Below, piece after piece: positions 37,223 to 48,086 of a stretch of 64,000 nt of DNA. Under the pieces are notes generated by a model. It was not told where the DNA came from, searched no databases, and was given only the letters and a program-made list of their open reading frames with translations. Position numbers and translations under genes: made by a program. Each line of letters begins with the position of its first letter. The stretch's first letter is position 1. The stretch is from Burkholderiales bacterium (GTDB taxonomy: Bacteria > Pseudomonadota > Gammaproteobacteria > Burkholderiales > Usitatibacteraceae), in assembly GCA_025359985.1 (NCBI GenBank), contig JANYDB010000020.1, forward strand, positions 1 through 64,000. The letters are read 5' to 3'.

Positions 37223-39094
37223 TCAAGGCCCCCATATCGCCAGTGCAGCGCGGTAAGTCATAAACGACGCTAGATAGGCCAAACCAAACAAATAGGCCGC
37301 CATTAAAATGGGATAGCGCCAACCATTGGTCTCGCGCTTGACGGCACTTAATGTCGCCACACACTGCGGTGCGAACACATACCATGCCAGCAGCGATAAG
37401 GCCGTCGGCAGGCTCCAGGTGCTCGCAATAATGGGCGTTAGCTGCGAAGCCAGTGCATCGCCTGTTTGCGATAACGCATAGACCGTACCCAGTGCGCTGA
37501 CCGCCACCTCGCGTGCCGCCAGGCCCGGCACCAGAGCAATACAGATTTGCCAGTTAAAGCCAATCGGCGCAAAAATAACTTCGAGTCCACGCCCCATGAT
37601 GCCGGCCAGGCTATAGTAAATCGCGGGCTGTGTTGCATCCGGTGGTGCGCCAGGAAAGCTCGCCAAAAACCACAGCAAAATCATCAGCGATAAAATAATA
37701 GTGCCTACCCGCATCAAAAAAATCTTGACCCGTTCCCACAAACCAATCGCTAAATTTCGCAAATGCGGCCAGTGATAATCAGGCAACTCCAGCATCAGCG
37801 ACTGGTGTATTTTGCGGCCTGCAAACTGCTTGAATGCATACGCCACCGCCATCGCCGAAACAATGCCCGCCACATAAAGCGTAAACAGCACGATGCCCTG
37901 CAAATTAAAAATATGCCCGATCGTTTGGTCAGGAATAAAAGCTGCGATGATCAACGCGTAGACCGGCAACCGCGCTGAGCACGTCATCAGCGGCGCAATC
38001 ATAATCGTCACCAGACGGTCGCGCGGATTCTGAATGGTGCGGGTTGCCATAATGCCGGGAATCGCGCAGGCAAAGCTGGACAGCAACGGAATAAACGCAC
38101 GACCGGACAAGCCAACCCGGCCCATCACCCGATCCAGCAAAAAAGCGGCGCGCGGCAAATAGCCCGAATCTTCGAGGGCCAAAATAAAGAAAAACAAAAT
38201 CAGAATCTGCGGTAAAAAAATCAGCACCGCGCCAATGCCGCCAATAATGCCGTCCACCAGCAAACTATTCAGCATGCCGTGGGGCAGTGTCGATGCGACC
38301 AATACACTGAGCCACGCCACACCATTCTTGATCAAATCCATGGGCAACTTGGCCCAGCTAAATACGGCCTGAAATACCATAAACATCAGTATCGCCAACA
38401 CCACGAGGCCCAGTACCGGATGCAGCACAATAACGTCAATTTTTTCGGTCGTGCGATGCGGCGTCACCGGCTCTTCAACACACAGTTGCAAAATACGTCG
38501 TACTTCCTGCTGGGTTTCAGCCAACGTGTGCGAGGCTTCGGCAACCTGACCGGTAACAAAAACTGACGCATCCAGTGAATCAAGCACAGCCACTAATTTG
38601 GCCTCGCCGCCGGAACGCACCGCGACCGTTTCCACCACTGGCACACCGATCTCAAGACTGAGTTTCTCGCGATCAATTTTAATGCCGCGTTTTTTCGCAA
38701 CATCGCTCATATTCAGCGCCAGCACCAGCGGCTTACCCAACCGCTTCAGTTCCAGCGCGAGACGTAAATTAAGCCGCAGATTAGTAGCATCGACGACACA
38801 GACAATACCGGTGGGCGCAGGCTCGTCATGCCGGTAGCCCAACACCACATCACGCGTAATGGCTTCATCTGGCGTGGTCGCCACCAGGCTATACGCACCC
38901 GGCAAATCCAGCACCCGCCAAACCCGGCCACCTGGAGAAACAAAGCTGCCCTCCTTGCGCTCAACTGTAACGCCGGCGTAGTTCGCGACTTTTTGACGAG
39001 CGCCGGTGAGCCGATTAAACAGCGCGGTCTTGCCGCAGTTAGGGTTACCCACTAAAGCAATGAGTGACGGCGCGGGATTTATAGCAGCATTCAT
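37223..39094 (-). CDS. feoB: Ferrous iron transport protein B
   Basis: 623 residues. The cytosolic G domain has G1 GNPNCGKTALFN (about 17-28), the switch region YAGVTVERKEG, G3 DLPG and G4 NMSD. A helical GDI-like spacer follows, then the membrane part with two Gate motifs (SSFACAIPGIMATRTI with the conserved Cys, and LVPGLAAREVAVSALGTVY). It imports Fe(II) driven by nucleotide hydrolysis. Shorter than E. coli FeoB (773), chiefly in the C-terminal part, a common form in betaproteobacteria. Part of fur-feoA-feoB. Confidence 0.97.
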   Translation of the reverse strand: MNAAINPAPSLIALVGNPNCGKTALFNRLTGARQKVANYAGVTVERKEGSFVSPGGRVWRVLDLPGAYSLVATTPDEAITRDVVLGYRHDEPAPTGIVCVVDATNLRLNLRLALELKRLGKPLVLALNMSDVAKKRGIKIDREKLSLEIGVPVVETVAVRSGGEAKLVAVLDSLDASVFVTGQVAEASHTLAETQQEVRRILQLCVEEPVTPHRTTEKIDVIVLHPVLGLVVLAILMFMVFQAVFSWAKLPMDLIKNGVAWLSVLVASTLPHGMLNSLLVDGIIGGIGAVLIFLPQILILFFFILALEDSGYLPRAAFLLDRVMGRVGLSGRAFIPLLSSFACAIPGIMATRTIQNPRDRLVTIMIAPLMTCSARLPVYALIIAAFIPDQTIGHIFNLQGIVLFTLYVAGIVSAMAVAYAFKQFAGRKIHQSLMLELPDYHWPHLRNLAIGLWERVKIFLMRVGTIILSLMILLWFLASFPGAPPDATQPAIYYSLAGIMGRGLEVIFAPIGFNWQICIALVPGLAAREVAVSALGTVYALSQTGDALASQLTPIIASTWSLPTALSLLAWYVFAPQCVATLSAVKRETNGWRYPILMAAYLFGLAYLASFMTYRAALAIWGP

Positions 39095-39115
39095 CAGCAG
39101 CGTTTCATCGATAAG

Positions 39116-39490
39116 TCAGTCTGCCACGACCGATGCAGCGACCACCGATATTTGCGCCGCTTCAAATCGCCGTAGCGCAAAGGTAGTGCCGCCACTGTTC
39201 CTGCCACCATGCGAGCCGCCATGTGTGCCACCGTGTGAGCCACCAACCCGCACCGCGATCGGCTCACCTGACCAAAATCCTTTTGCCAATATCGTGACCG
39301 CTTCGCCCTTCACAAAACCCAGCTCCATCAAGCGACGGGAAAAATCAGTTCCGCCTTCCTGAACATGTGGCATAACCTGCGCGACCACCGCCGACTGGCC
39401 TTTGCGTAGCTGATCAAGCGTTAGCGTTGGCGTTGATGGCGGTGTTGGCATTACAGCTTGCACCTGAGTGATCGCGTCAGTAGAAAACAT
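39116..39490 (-). CDS. feoA: FeoA with Gly-His insertion
   Basis: 124 residues from ATG 39490; 39451 is a possible later start. An SH3-like FeoA domain covers about 22-124 (LRKGQSAVVAQVMP, DFSRRLMELGFVKGEAVTILAKG, IAVRVGG, TTFALRRFEAAQISV). The loop before the final strands is expanded by GGSHGGTHGGSHGGRNSGG (83-101), three copies of a Gly-Gly-X-His unit encoded by 12-bp repeats. His-rich loops could bind metal. FeoA helps FeoB. It starts 14 bp after fur. Confidence 0.92.
   Translation of the reverse strand: MFSTDAITQVQAVMPTPPSTPTLTLDQLRKGQSAVVAQVMPHVQEGGTDFSRRLMELGFVKGEAVTILAKGFWSGEPIAVRVGGSHGGTHGGSHGGRNSGGTTFALRRFEAAQISVVAASVVAD
39204..39239. repeat. Three 12-bp repeats inside feoA
   Basis: CCACCATGCGAG, CCGCCATGTGTG, CCACCGTGTGAG; on the minus strand they encode the GGSH/GGTH units of FeoA. 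In-frame unit length, so copy changes would alter loop length without a frameshift. Confidence 0.82.
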
Positions 39491-39504
39491 TTTGTGATCT
39501 AAGT

Positions 39505-39939
39505 TTATTTCAGCGTGTTCGGCGCAAGCGCCGTACAGGAACTGCATGAACCGTAGAGCGAAAGCGAATGATCGCGCAGCATAAAGCCGCGCTGTTTGGC
39601 GATCAGCGACTGACGCCGTTCAATCGCCTCATCTATAAATTCTTCTACTTTGCCGCAATCAACGCACACCATATGATCGTGATGTTCACTGGCACTTAAT
39701 TCAAATACTGCGCGTTCACCTTCAAATTGACGGCGCCATAAAATGCGCGCCTCGGCAAACTGCATGAGCACCCGATAAATAGTGGCAAGGCCAACATCAA
39801 TATTGTCTCTTATCAACAGACGATAGACGTCCTCTGCCGAAAGATGGCGTACATCGCTTTGCTGGAACAACTCCAGGATTTTCAATCTCGGCAGCGTTGC
39901 TTTGAGCCCGGAGTCGCGTAGTTCTTTAGGGATTTCCAT
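39505..39939 (-). CDS. fur: Ferric uptake regulator Fur
   Basis: 144 residues. Winged-helix DNA-binding half (GLKATLPRLKILELF, YRLLIRDNIDVGLATIYRVL) and dimerisation half with metal ligands SEHHDHMVCVDCGKV and the C-terminal Cys pair GSCSSC. It represses iron genes when loaded with Fe(II). Upstream of feoA in the same direction, so iron uptake genes and their regulator form one unit; Fur-like boxes occur at 31752, 40917 and 40951. Confidence 0.97.
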   Translation of the reverse strand: MEIPKELRDSGLKATLPRLKILELFQQSDVRHLSAEDVYRLLIRDNIDVGLATIYRVLMQFAEARILWRRQFEGERAVFELSASEHHDHMVCVDCGKVEEFIDEAIERRQSLIAKQRGFMLRDHSLSLYGSCSSCTALAPNTLK

Positions 39940-40079
39940 ATCTCGATTTATTTACAGCCCGATTATCTTGTGCTGGTTGCGCCTTCGTGTGTTGCTCACA
40001 CGCGGCCACTCAACCTCATCCAGATACGATCAATTATCACTCTCGTTCTTAACCGCAATAACAATCGACATCGCTTGCT

Positions 40080-40107
40080 TTGGATTGCAGCCTAAACAGA
40101 TTAAAAT
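40080..40107 (+). promoter_or_regulatory. Candidate bfr promoter
   Basis: -35 TTGGAT (40080-40085), 16-bp spacer, -10 TAAAAT (40102-40107), 45 bp upstream of bfr. Moderate match only. Confidence 0.35.
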
Positions 40108-40151
40108 CTAATGTTGATTAAAATATTTTCCATCCTAAAAAAGGCTCTGCC

Positions 40152-40631
40152 ATGAAGGGCGATAAAACTGTCATTAAGCATCTCAACAAACAGCTCACCA
40201 ATGAGCTAACGGCCATTAACCAATATTTTTTGCACGCACGCATTTACAAACATTGGGGTCTGGCTGCAATTGCCAAAAAAGAATATGAAGAGTCGATCGG
40301 TGAAATGAAACATGCCGATAAATTAATCGAACGCATTCTGATGCTGGACGGCCTGCCTAACCTGCAGGACATGCACAAAATCGCCGTAGGTGAATCCGTT
40401 CCAGAAGCGCTCGCTGCAGATTTAAAGCTTGAATATATTTCCCAATCCGTGGTGAAAGAAGCAATTGCCCTTTGTGAAACCGCACGTGATTTTGTTTCCC
40501 GTGATTTGTTTCAGATAATTCTTGACGACACTGAAGAACATATTGACTGGATCGAAACGCAGCAAGAGCTGATTGATAAGCTGGGCATTCAAAACTATTT
40601 GCAGACCCAGGTAGGTGAAGTAAGTTCATGA
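40152..40631 (+). CDS. bfr: Bacterioferritin
   Basis: 159 residues. Forms a 24-mer iron store with heme at subunit interfaces. The ferroxidase ligands are in NELTAINQYFLHAR (Glu), IGEMKHADKLIERIL (Glu, His; the heme-ligand Met is in EMKH) and DTEEHIDWIETQ (Glu, His). Divergent from fur and convergent with bfd, its ferredoxin partner for iron release. Confidence 0.96.
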   Translation: MKGDKTVIKHLNKQLTNELTAINQYFLHARIYKHWGLAAIAKKEYEESIGEMKHADKLIERILMLDGLPNLQDMHKIAVGESVPEALAADLKLEYISQSVVKEAIALCETARDFVSRDLFQIILDDTEEHIDWIETQQELIDKLGIQNYLQTQVGEVSS

Positions 40632-40679
40632 TTTCAGCACCACCGCATTGAGCACAACAGTATGGGTATGGTGATCAGC

Positions 40680-40883
40680 TTAGATCGCCATACCAAAATC
40701 ATTTTCCAGCGCCCGCATTTCCGATTTGTGTTCTTTAATCACACGCGTTGCATCTTTTTTGCATTTGCCACAGCAAGTCCCTACGCCCAATTCGCAATGG
40801 ATTTTCCGGTAGCTGTCACAGCCCAGCTCAACCGCGTGGCGAATTTCACGATCAGTGACGGCGTTGCAAACGCAAATGTACAT
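40680..40883 (-). CDS. bfd: Bacterioferritin-associated ferredoxin
   Basis: 67 residues from ATG 40883. The [2Fe-2S] ligands are in MYICVCNAVTD (CxC) and VGTCCGKCKKDA (CxxC pattern), as in Bfd. It donates electrons to heme in bacterioferritin to release Fe(II), and is normally made in iron starvation. The promoter lies inside a palindrome with two Fur-like boxes. Tail-to-tail with bfr. Confidence 0.95.
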   Translation of the reverse strand: MYICVCNAVTDREIRHAVELGCDSYRKIHCELGVGTCCGKCKKDATRVIKEHKSEMRALENDFGMAI

Positions 40884-40916
40884 AGCTGAATTGACCTTTC
40901 CTGCTGACAAATTAAG

Positions 40917-40965
40917 TGCGAATCATTCCCATTACAGATAATATCTGTAATGACAATGATTCGCA
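40917..40965 (-). promoter_or_regulatory. Nested palindromic Fur operator and promoter of bfd
   Basis: A 49-bp near-perfect palindrome: outer arms TGCGAATCATT / AATGATTCGCA, inner arms ATTACAGAT / ATCTGTAAT around AAT; only two 3-bp spacers break symmetry. It contains two 7-1-7 Fur-like boxes, 40917-40931 and 40951-40965, 19 bp apart. On the minus strand -35 TTGCGA (from 40966) and -10 TATTAT at 17-bp spacing fall in it, so Fur would block bfd transcription. Confidence 0.78.
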
Positions 40966-41148
40966 ACTACAATTTATTGAGGAATGATAGGGCCTCATGC
41001 CACGCCAATGGGTGGAAGCAAAAAAATCAAGCTTCAACCCATGAGAATTGGATATAGATTGAGCGCGACTTGATAGTGATAGGCGTTCACACCAGCGCTC
41101 TCGACCGCATCGAGTTAAAGAATCAAAGAAAAAACCGACTGCTTAAAC

Positions 41149-41595
41149 TCAGCCAACCGCTTTATGCTCGCTCAGATTGATCCAGCCTCTAATCACGCGG
41201 TACAAATACCAAACCAGCACCGCCACCGGCAGCACCCACAAAACGAGCATGCCAATGCCAAGTGTGAGTAGGCCCAGCACCCAGAACACGACCCAGGCAG
41301 CGATGGCCCATAGAAGTCCCCACCAAAATGTGCGGGACATGTAGGCGTAATGCGTATCCAGCCATGTGCCGCTCACATCGTCACGCTTTACCACGCCGAT
41401 AATCATGGCGATGATCGCAAACGTCCAGAGTGTAAACGGTGCAACCGCATGCATGCCGTACATGACATGGGTGATGGTGATGGAGCCGGACACATCACGC
41501 TCGTTGTTGTTGTTGCTATTGTTGTTGCTATTGTTGTTACTGTTGCTGCCGCCATCACCACTGTTGGTGGGCGTTACATCAATGGTCTCTGCCAT
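41149..41595 (-). CDS. Membrane protein with poly-Asn N-terminus (DUF4870-like)
   Basis: 148 residues. Residues 12-31 are almost only Ser and Asn, encoded by a GTT-rich 12-bp-type repeat (plus strand 41499-41540). Then three predicted membrane helices (about 47-70, 87-112, 114-136) with LWTFAIIAMIIGVVKRDD and HYAYMSRTFWWGLLW. The layout resembles DUF4870-type proteins of unknown role. Likely monocistronic, ahead of def in the minus direction by 65 bp or more. Confidence 0.65.
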   Translation of the reverse strand: MAETIDVTPTNSGDGGSNSNNNSNNNSNNNNERDVSGSITITHVMYGMHAVAPFTLWTFAIIAMIIGVVKRDDVSGTWLDTHYAYMSRTFWWGLLWAIAAWVVFWVLGLLTLGIGMLVLWVLPVAVLVWYLYRVIRGWINLSEHKAVG

Positions 41596-41660
41596 GGTTA
41601 TTGCCTTTCAGATTGGTGGGGTGAATAGTATGTGGGTTGATAAATTAAACGCGTGTTGGA

Positions 41661-42200
41661 TCAATCGTCGTCTTGTCCTGCCAACTCCGGAAACAACACT
41701 TCGGTAAAACCAAAGTGCGACATATCGTTCATCCGCATTGGGTACAACACGCCGTCGAGATGATCGCATTCATGCTGCACCACCCGCGCATGCCAGCCAG
41801 ACACAGTGCGATCAATTTTATGGCCGTTCTCGTCAAAACCGGTGTAGCGCAGCTTTAAATGACGCGGCACCAAGCCGCGCATGCCCGGCACGGATAGGCA
41901 CCCTTCCCAGCCGTCTTCTAGTTCTGGTGACAACGGCGTAAGTTCAGGATTGATCAACACGGTGAATGGCACCGGCTCAGCATCGGGGTAACGCGGGTTG
42001 TTCTTTAATTCGAAAATCACGACACGCAGGTTTTCACCAATCTGCGGCGCAGCCAGGCCAGCGCCATTGGCGGCGATCATGGTCTCATTCATATCGGTTA
42101 ACAATTCATGCAGCTCAGGCGAGCCAAATGCCGCATGCGGCAGCGGTGCAGACACCTGCATCAAACTGGAGGTACCCATTTTCAGGATTTCTCGAATCAT
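41661..42200 (-). CDS. def: Peptide deformylase
   Basis: 179 residues. Removes the formyl group from nascent N-terminal fMet. All three motifs are present: [18 protein letters not shown] with the metal-ligand Cys, and QHECDHLDG with the two His ligands and catalytic Glu. It starts 9 bp after the stop of the methylthio-nucleoside phosphorylase, so it is co-transcribed. Confidence 0.97.
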   Translation of the reverse strand: MIREILKMGTSSLMQVSAPLPHAAFGSPELHELLTDMNETMIAANGAGLAAPQIGENLRVVIFELKNNPRYPDAEPVPFTVLINPELTPLSPELEDGWEGCLSVPGMRGLVPRHLKLRYTGFDENGHKIDRTVSGWHARVVQHECDHLDGVLYPMRMNDMSHFGFTEVLFPELAGQDDD

Positions 42201-42209
42201 AAGCGGCCC

Positions 42210-42992
42210 CTATTTAAATCCACGCACTTCAGTCGGCATGGCAGCATGCAGCTCGACAGCTTGGGCCAGCACCGTGCGAATTTTTTCCATACCCACTTTT
42301 AATACCGCCTCGGCCTCTTCCAGCTTGATGCCGGCGCTAGAGCTACCGCGTCCGGCAGCGTGATTCATGGACAGCGCCAGCGTCGCATAGGATAAATCAA
42401 GCTCACGTGCCAATGCTGCTTCGGGTGCGGTGGTCATACCGACCATGGTGCAGCCATCGCGCTCCATCCGGTTTACTTCGGCCAGGGTTTCTAGGCGCGG
42501 GCCTTGCGTAACACCCAGCACGCCGCTATCGACCACCGGGATGCCGCTTGCTTTGGCGGCAGCCAGATATAGCATCCGCGCACGATGGCAATACGGAAAA
42601 GTGAAATCGATGTGCGTGACCGGCTTATCGCCTTCAAAAAATGTGTGCTTGCGGCCATAGGTGTAATCAATAATTTGGTCGGGCACCGCAATCTGGCCCG
42701 GGCCTAAATTTGCCGCGACACCGCCGACGGAATTAACCGCCAGCACCCGCGTTACGCCGAGCGAATGCAGCGCCCAAATATTGGCGCGGTAATTTACTTC
42801 ATGTGGGGGAATGGTATGGCCATAGCCATGCCGGGCGAGGAAGATTACTTCTGCCTTATGGCGACCTGTATTGATTTCACCAAACGTCAAATGTCCCGAG
42901 GGCTCGCCGTAAGGCGTACGAACCACTTCACGTCGCGTAATTTCAAGGTTCGCCAGGTTGGTCAAGCCGGTACCACCGATAATTGCAAGCAT
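42210..42992 (-). CDS. S-methyl-5'-thioinosine (or thioadenosine) phosphorylase
   Basis: 260 residues. Purine nucleoside phosphorylase family 2: phosphate site GGTGL at the N-terminus and ARHG near 54, the NSVGGVA motif, and the base site MVGMTTAPEAALARELDL. The sequence is closer to the Pseudomonas-type methylthioinosine phosphorylase than to MtnP of the classical methionine salvage, since TTAPEA replaces the MtnP TTNPEA-type stretch. Substrate preference should be treated as probable only. Confidence 0.85.
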   Translation of the reverse strand: MLAIIGGTGLTNLANLEITRREVVRTPYGEPSGHLTFGEINTGRHKAEVIFLARHGYGHTIPPHEVNYRANIWALHSLGVTRVLAVNSVGGVAANLGPGQIAVPDQIIDYTYGRKHTFFEGDKPVTHIDFTFPYCHRARMLYLAAAKASGIPVVDSGVLGVTQGPRLETLAEVNRMERDGCTMVGMTTAPEAALARELDLSYATLALSMNHAAGRGSSSAGIKLEEAEAVLKVGMEKIRTVLAQAVELHAAMPTEVRGFK

Positions 42993-43023
42993 GTTTAAAA
43001 CGTCACCAAATAAAATTAATGGG

Positions 43024-43083
43024 CTCTAGCACTGGCGCGGCGAATGGAGCAAAAAGTCCTCAAAACGCGCTATGGTGCTAGAG
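43024..43083. repeat. Inverted-repeat element between hpt and the phosphorylase gene
   Basis: Perfect 9-bp end arms CTCTAGCAC (43024-43032) and GTGCTAGAG (43075-43083), with CGCG tracts inside both arms. It shares the 15-mer AGCACTGGCGCGGCG with the queF downstream spacer (52367-52381); GCAAAAA follows at the same offset in both. Could be a small REP-like element or a terminator-like RNA hairpin. Confidence 0.6.
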
Positions 43084-43108
43084 TTTTTAAAAACGTATTT
43101 CTTAAAAC

Positions 43109-43669
43109 TCATTTGCCTTTAATCGCGTAAATTGCCGGCAAATTGCGCCAAGCACCCGACACATCCATGCCATAACCAAACACAAAACGATTGGGCACGG
43201 TAATGCCCACGTAATCGGCGACCAGTGGTTTCCGGGCATTGATTTCAGAACCATAATCTTTAACGCAAAACACGGCGCAACTCACGCTGAGCGCGCCCTG
43301 CTTTTTAACCAAATCCACAATCGCGGCGAGCGTCACGCCTTCATCCAGAATATCGTCCAAAATAATAATGTGACGGCCCGCAATATTATCGCGTGGCGCA
43401 ACCCGCCAAGTAAGCTCACTACCCACTTTTTCATTACCGTAGCGCGATGCCTGCACAATATCAAAATCAAGCGGGAAATCGAGCTGCGAAAGCAGATGCC
43501 CGCTGAACACCACGGCCCCACCCATGACTGACAATAGCAGCGGATATTTTTCAGCATAATCGCGATTAATTTTAGTGGCAATCCGCGCCGTTGCGGCAGC
43601 CACTTCTTCAGCCGTAAACAACAGATCTCCATCGTGCAATATCGCATTGGCTTCGGCTAGGCTAAGCAT
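43109..43669 (-). CDS. hpt: Hypoxanthine-guanine phosphoribosyltransferase
   Basis: 186 residues from MLSLAEANAILHDGD at 43669, with AAGGGAA about 7 nt upstream. PRPP-binding signature IIILDDILDEGVT is intact, as are VMGGAVVFSGHLL and the base-contact region VADYVGITVPNRFVFGYGMD. Purine salvage. Next to the methylthio-nucleoside phosphorylase, whose hypoxanthine product would be its substrate if that enzyme acts on methylthioinosine. Confidence 0.95.
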   Translation of the reverse strand: MLSLAEANAILHDGDLLFTAEEVAAATARIATKINRDYAEKYPLLLSVMGGAVVFSGHLLSQLDFPLDFDIVQASRYGNEKVGSELTWRVAPRDNIAGRHIIILDDILDEGVTLAAIVDLVKKQGALSVSCAVFCVKDYGSEINARKPLVADYVGITVPNRFVFGYGMDVSGAWRNLPAIYAIKGK

Positions 43670-43763
43670 ATGAGTTCCCTTTTTTTCATGACTGAAGGTT
43701 TGATCGTAAATTGAACGCGCAGGTTTTAATATCGCTTGATGGCATCGTAAATGCCGCTCGCTT

Positions 43764-46828
<3,065 letters not shown>

Positions 46829-46885
46829 TCAGGAAAAGATGCGGGCAATCGAAGTTCAATATGATTGCGCTAGCAGTAATGCGCG

Positions 46886-48052
46886 TCAGGCGTAAAGGCG
46901 CAACGCAGTAGCGCTACCTGCTGGCACGCCCTTCGCTTCCATCTGCGCGGTAATGGCGGTAATGGTGTCGGCAATCACTTTACGGCCTGCGGCGGTCAGC
47001 ACCTTGCGGTTATCGTCCACCACTTCACCTTGCAGTACATCCGCGATTTTCATCACCACCATAAACATGCGCTCAAAGGTTCGGGTTGCATCTGGGGTGT
47101 GCGGCACATCAAGTGCAAACGTCAGCCCGCTCAAATAGCCTGTGGTGCGCTTGATGCCGGGCGGTTCTGCAGGATCAAAATTGCGCAGTGTGTACAACAC
47201 CCGGCCCTGTTCATCACGCATCACATATTCACCCGAATCTAGCGCCATAAAGCCATTGGATTCCGCGAGGCCGCGCACCTTGGTCACGGCAAAGGTCACG
47301 CCGCTTTTACCGATCACATTTACGGCAATTTCAATATCGGTATCGGCACAAAAAGCATCAACGCTCTGCGCACGCAAAATAGCGGCGGACACTTCCTCGC
47401 GTTGCGATACCGCGCCCACACTCGCCGCATATTGCGCCACCATATCACTGAACTGATTGAGCGCCATCACATCAATTGGGCCGCGTCGGTCAGCCAATTG
47501 CATGCCCACCCGTAATTCCCGATACGCATCAATCGCCGGTAGCGTTATAGGCTGCCACAAGCCCGCCTGAAGCCCTTCCCAGCGCACGCCTTTACCGAGC
47601 AGCTTGGATTGTGAAATCACGTTTTCGTACTGCGCTACTCCCAGCGGGGCGTCCGCCAGAATTAGGGCAATCGAATCAACCTCGGCCTGCAGTACCGGCG
47701 CTGAAGAATAATGCACCGGGGACGCTGCCTTCTCAACATTCGTCGGGTATGAGTGACTGTCACCGATAGGGGTCAGGTCGTCTGCATCATCGGCAGCCAA
47801 CGCAGGCAAGCTTAAGCCCAGCCGGGGCTCAACCCGTTCGTTGATCGATTGACTGGGCTGACGACGTGTTGCCGCAACCAGAGGCGCTGACGACGCTGAA
47901 ACATCATCAATCAACACATCGGGATGCGAGGTGCCAAACGCTTGTTCCGCACGCTTTTTATATTTTGATTCTTGCCAACGATTGTAGATAATGACGGCCA
48001 CCACCACCACGACAGCAAGACCCACCAGCGCTAATTGAAAATCCGAAATCAT
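46886..48052 (-). CDS. zipA: Cell division protein ZipA-like
   Basis: 388 residues. N-terminal membrane anchor (LALVGLAVVVVVAVIIYNRW, then Lys/Arg), a variable linker to about 120, and a C-terminal ZipA_C-type FtsZ-binding domain (about 215-370). Sequence similarity to E. coli ZipA is low, so the assignment rests on the topology and on the smc-zipA-ligA gene order. Starts 34 bp after smc. Confidence 0.85.
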   Translation of the reverse strand: MISDFQLALVGLAVVVVVAVIIYNRWQESKYKKRAEQAFGTSHPDVLIDDVSASSAPLVAATRRQPSQSINERVEPRLGLSLPALAADDADDLTPIGDSHSYPTNVEKAASPVHYSSAPVLQAEVDSIALILADAPLGVAQYENVISQSKLLGKGVRWEGLQAGLWQPITLPAIDAYRELRVGMQLADRRGPIDVMALNQFSDMVAQYAASVGAVSQREEVSAAILRAQSVDAFCADTDIEIAVNVIGKSGVTFAVTKVRGLAESNGFMALDSGEYVMRDEQGRVLYTLRNFDPAEPPGIKRTTGYLSGLTFALDVPHTPDATRTFERMFMVVMKIADVLQGEVVDDNRKVLTAAGRKVIADTITAITAQMEAKGVPAGSATALRLYA

Positions 48053-48086
48053 TGCGGCTCCGGTTTAATTGAATTCAAACAACTCA

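Noticed and set aside
40022-40039. Possible Fur box in the fur-bfr spacer (GATACGATCAATTATCAC)
   Set aside because: Only one half-site (TGATAAT) fits; the other half is poor.
41499-41540. Phase-variable contingency repeat
   Set aside because: The units are multiples of three and cannot switch the frame off.
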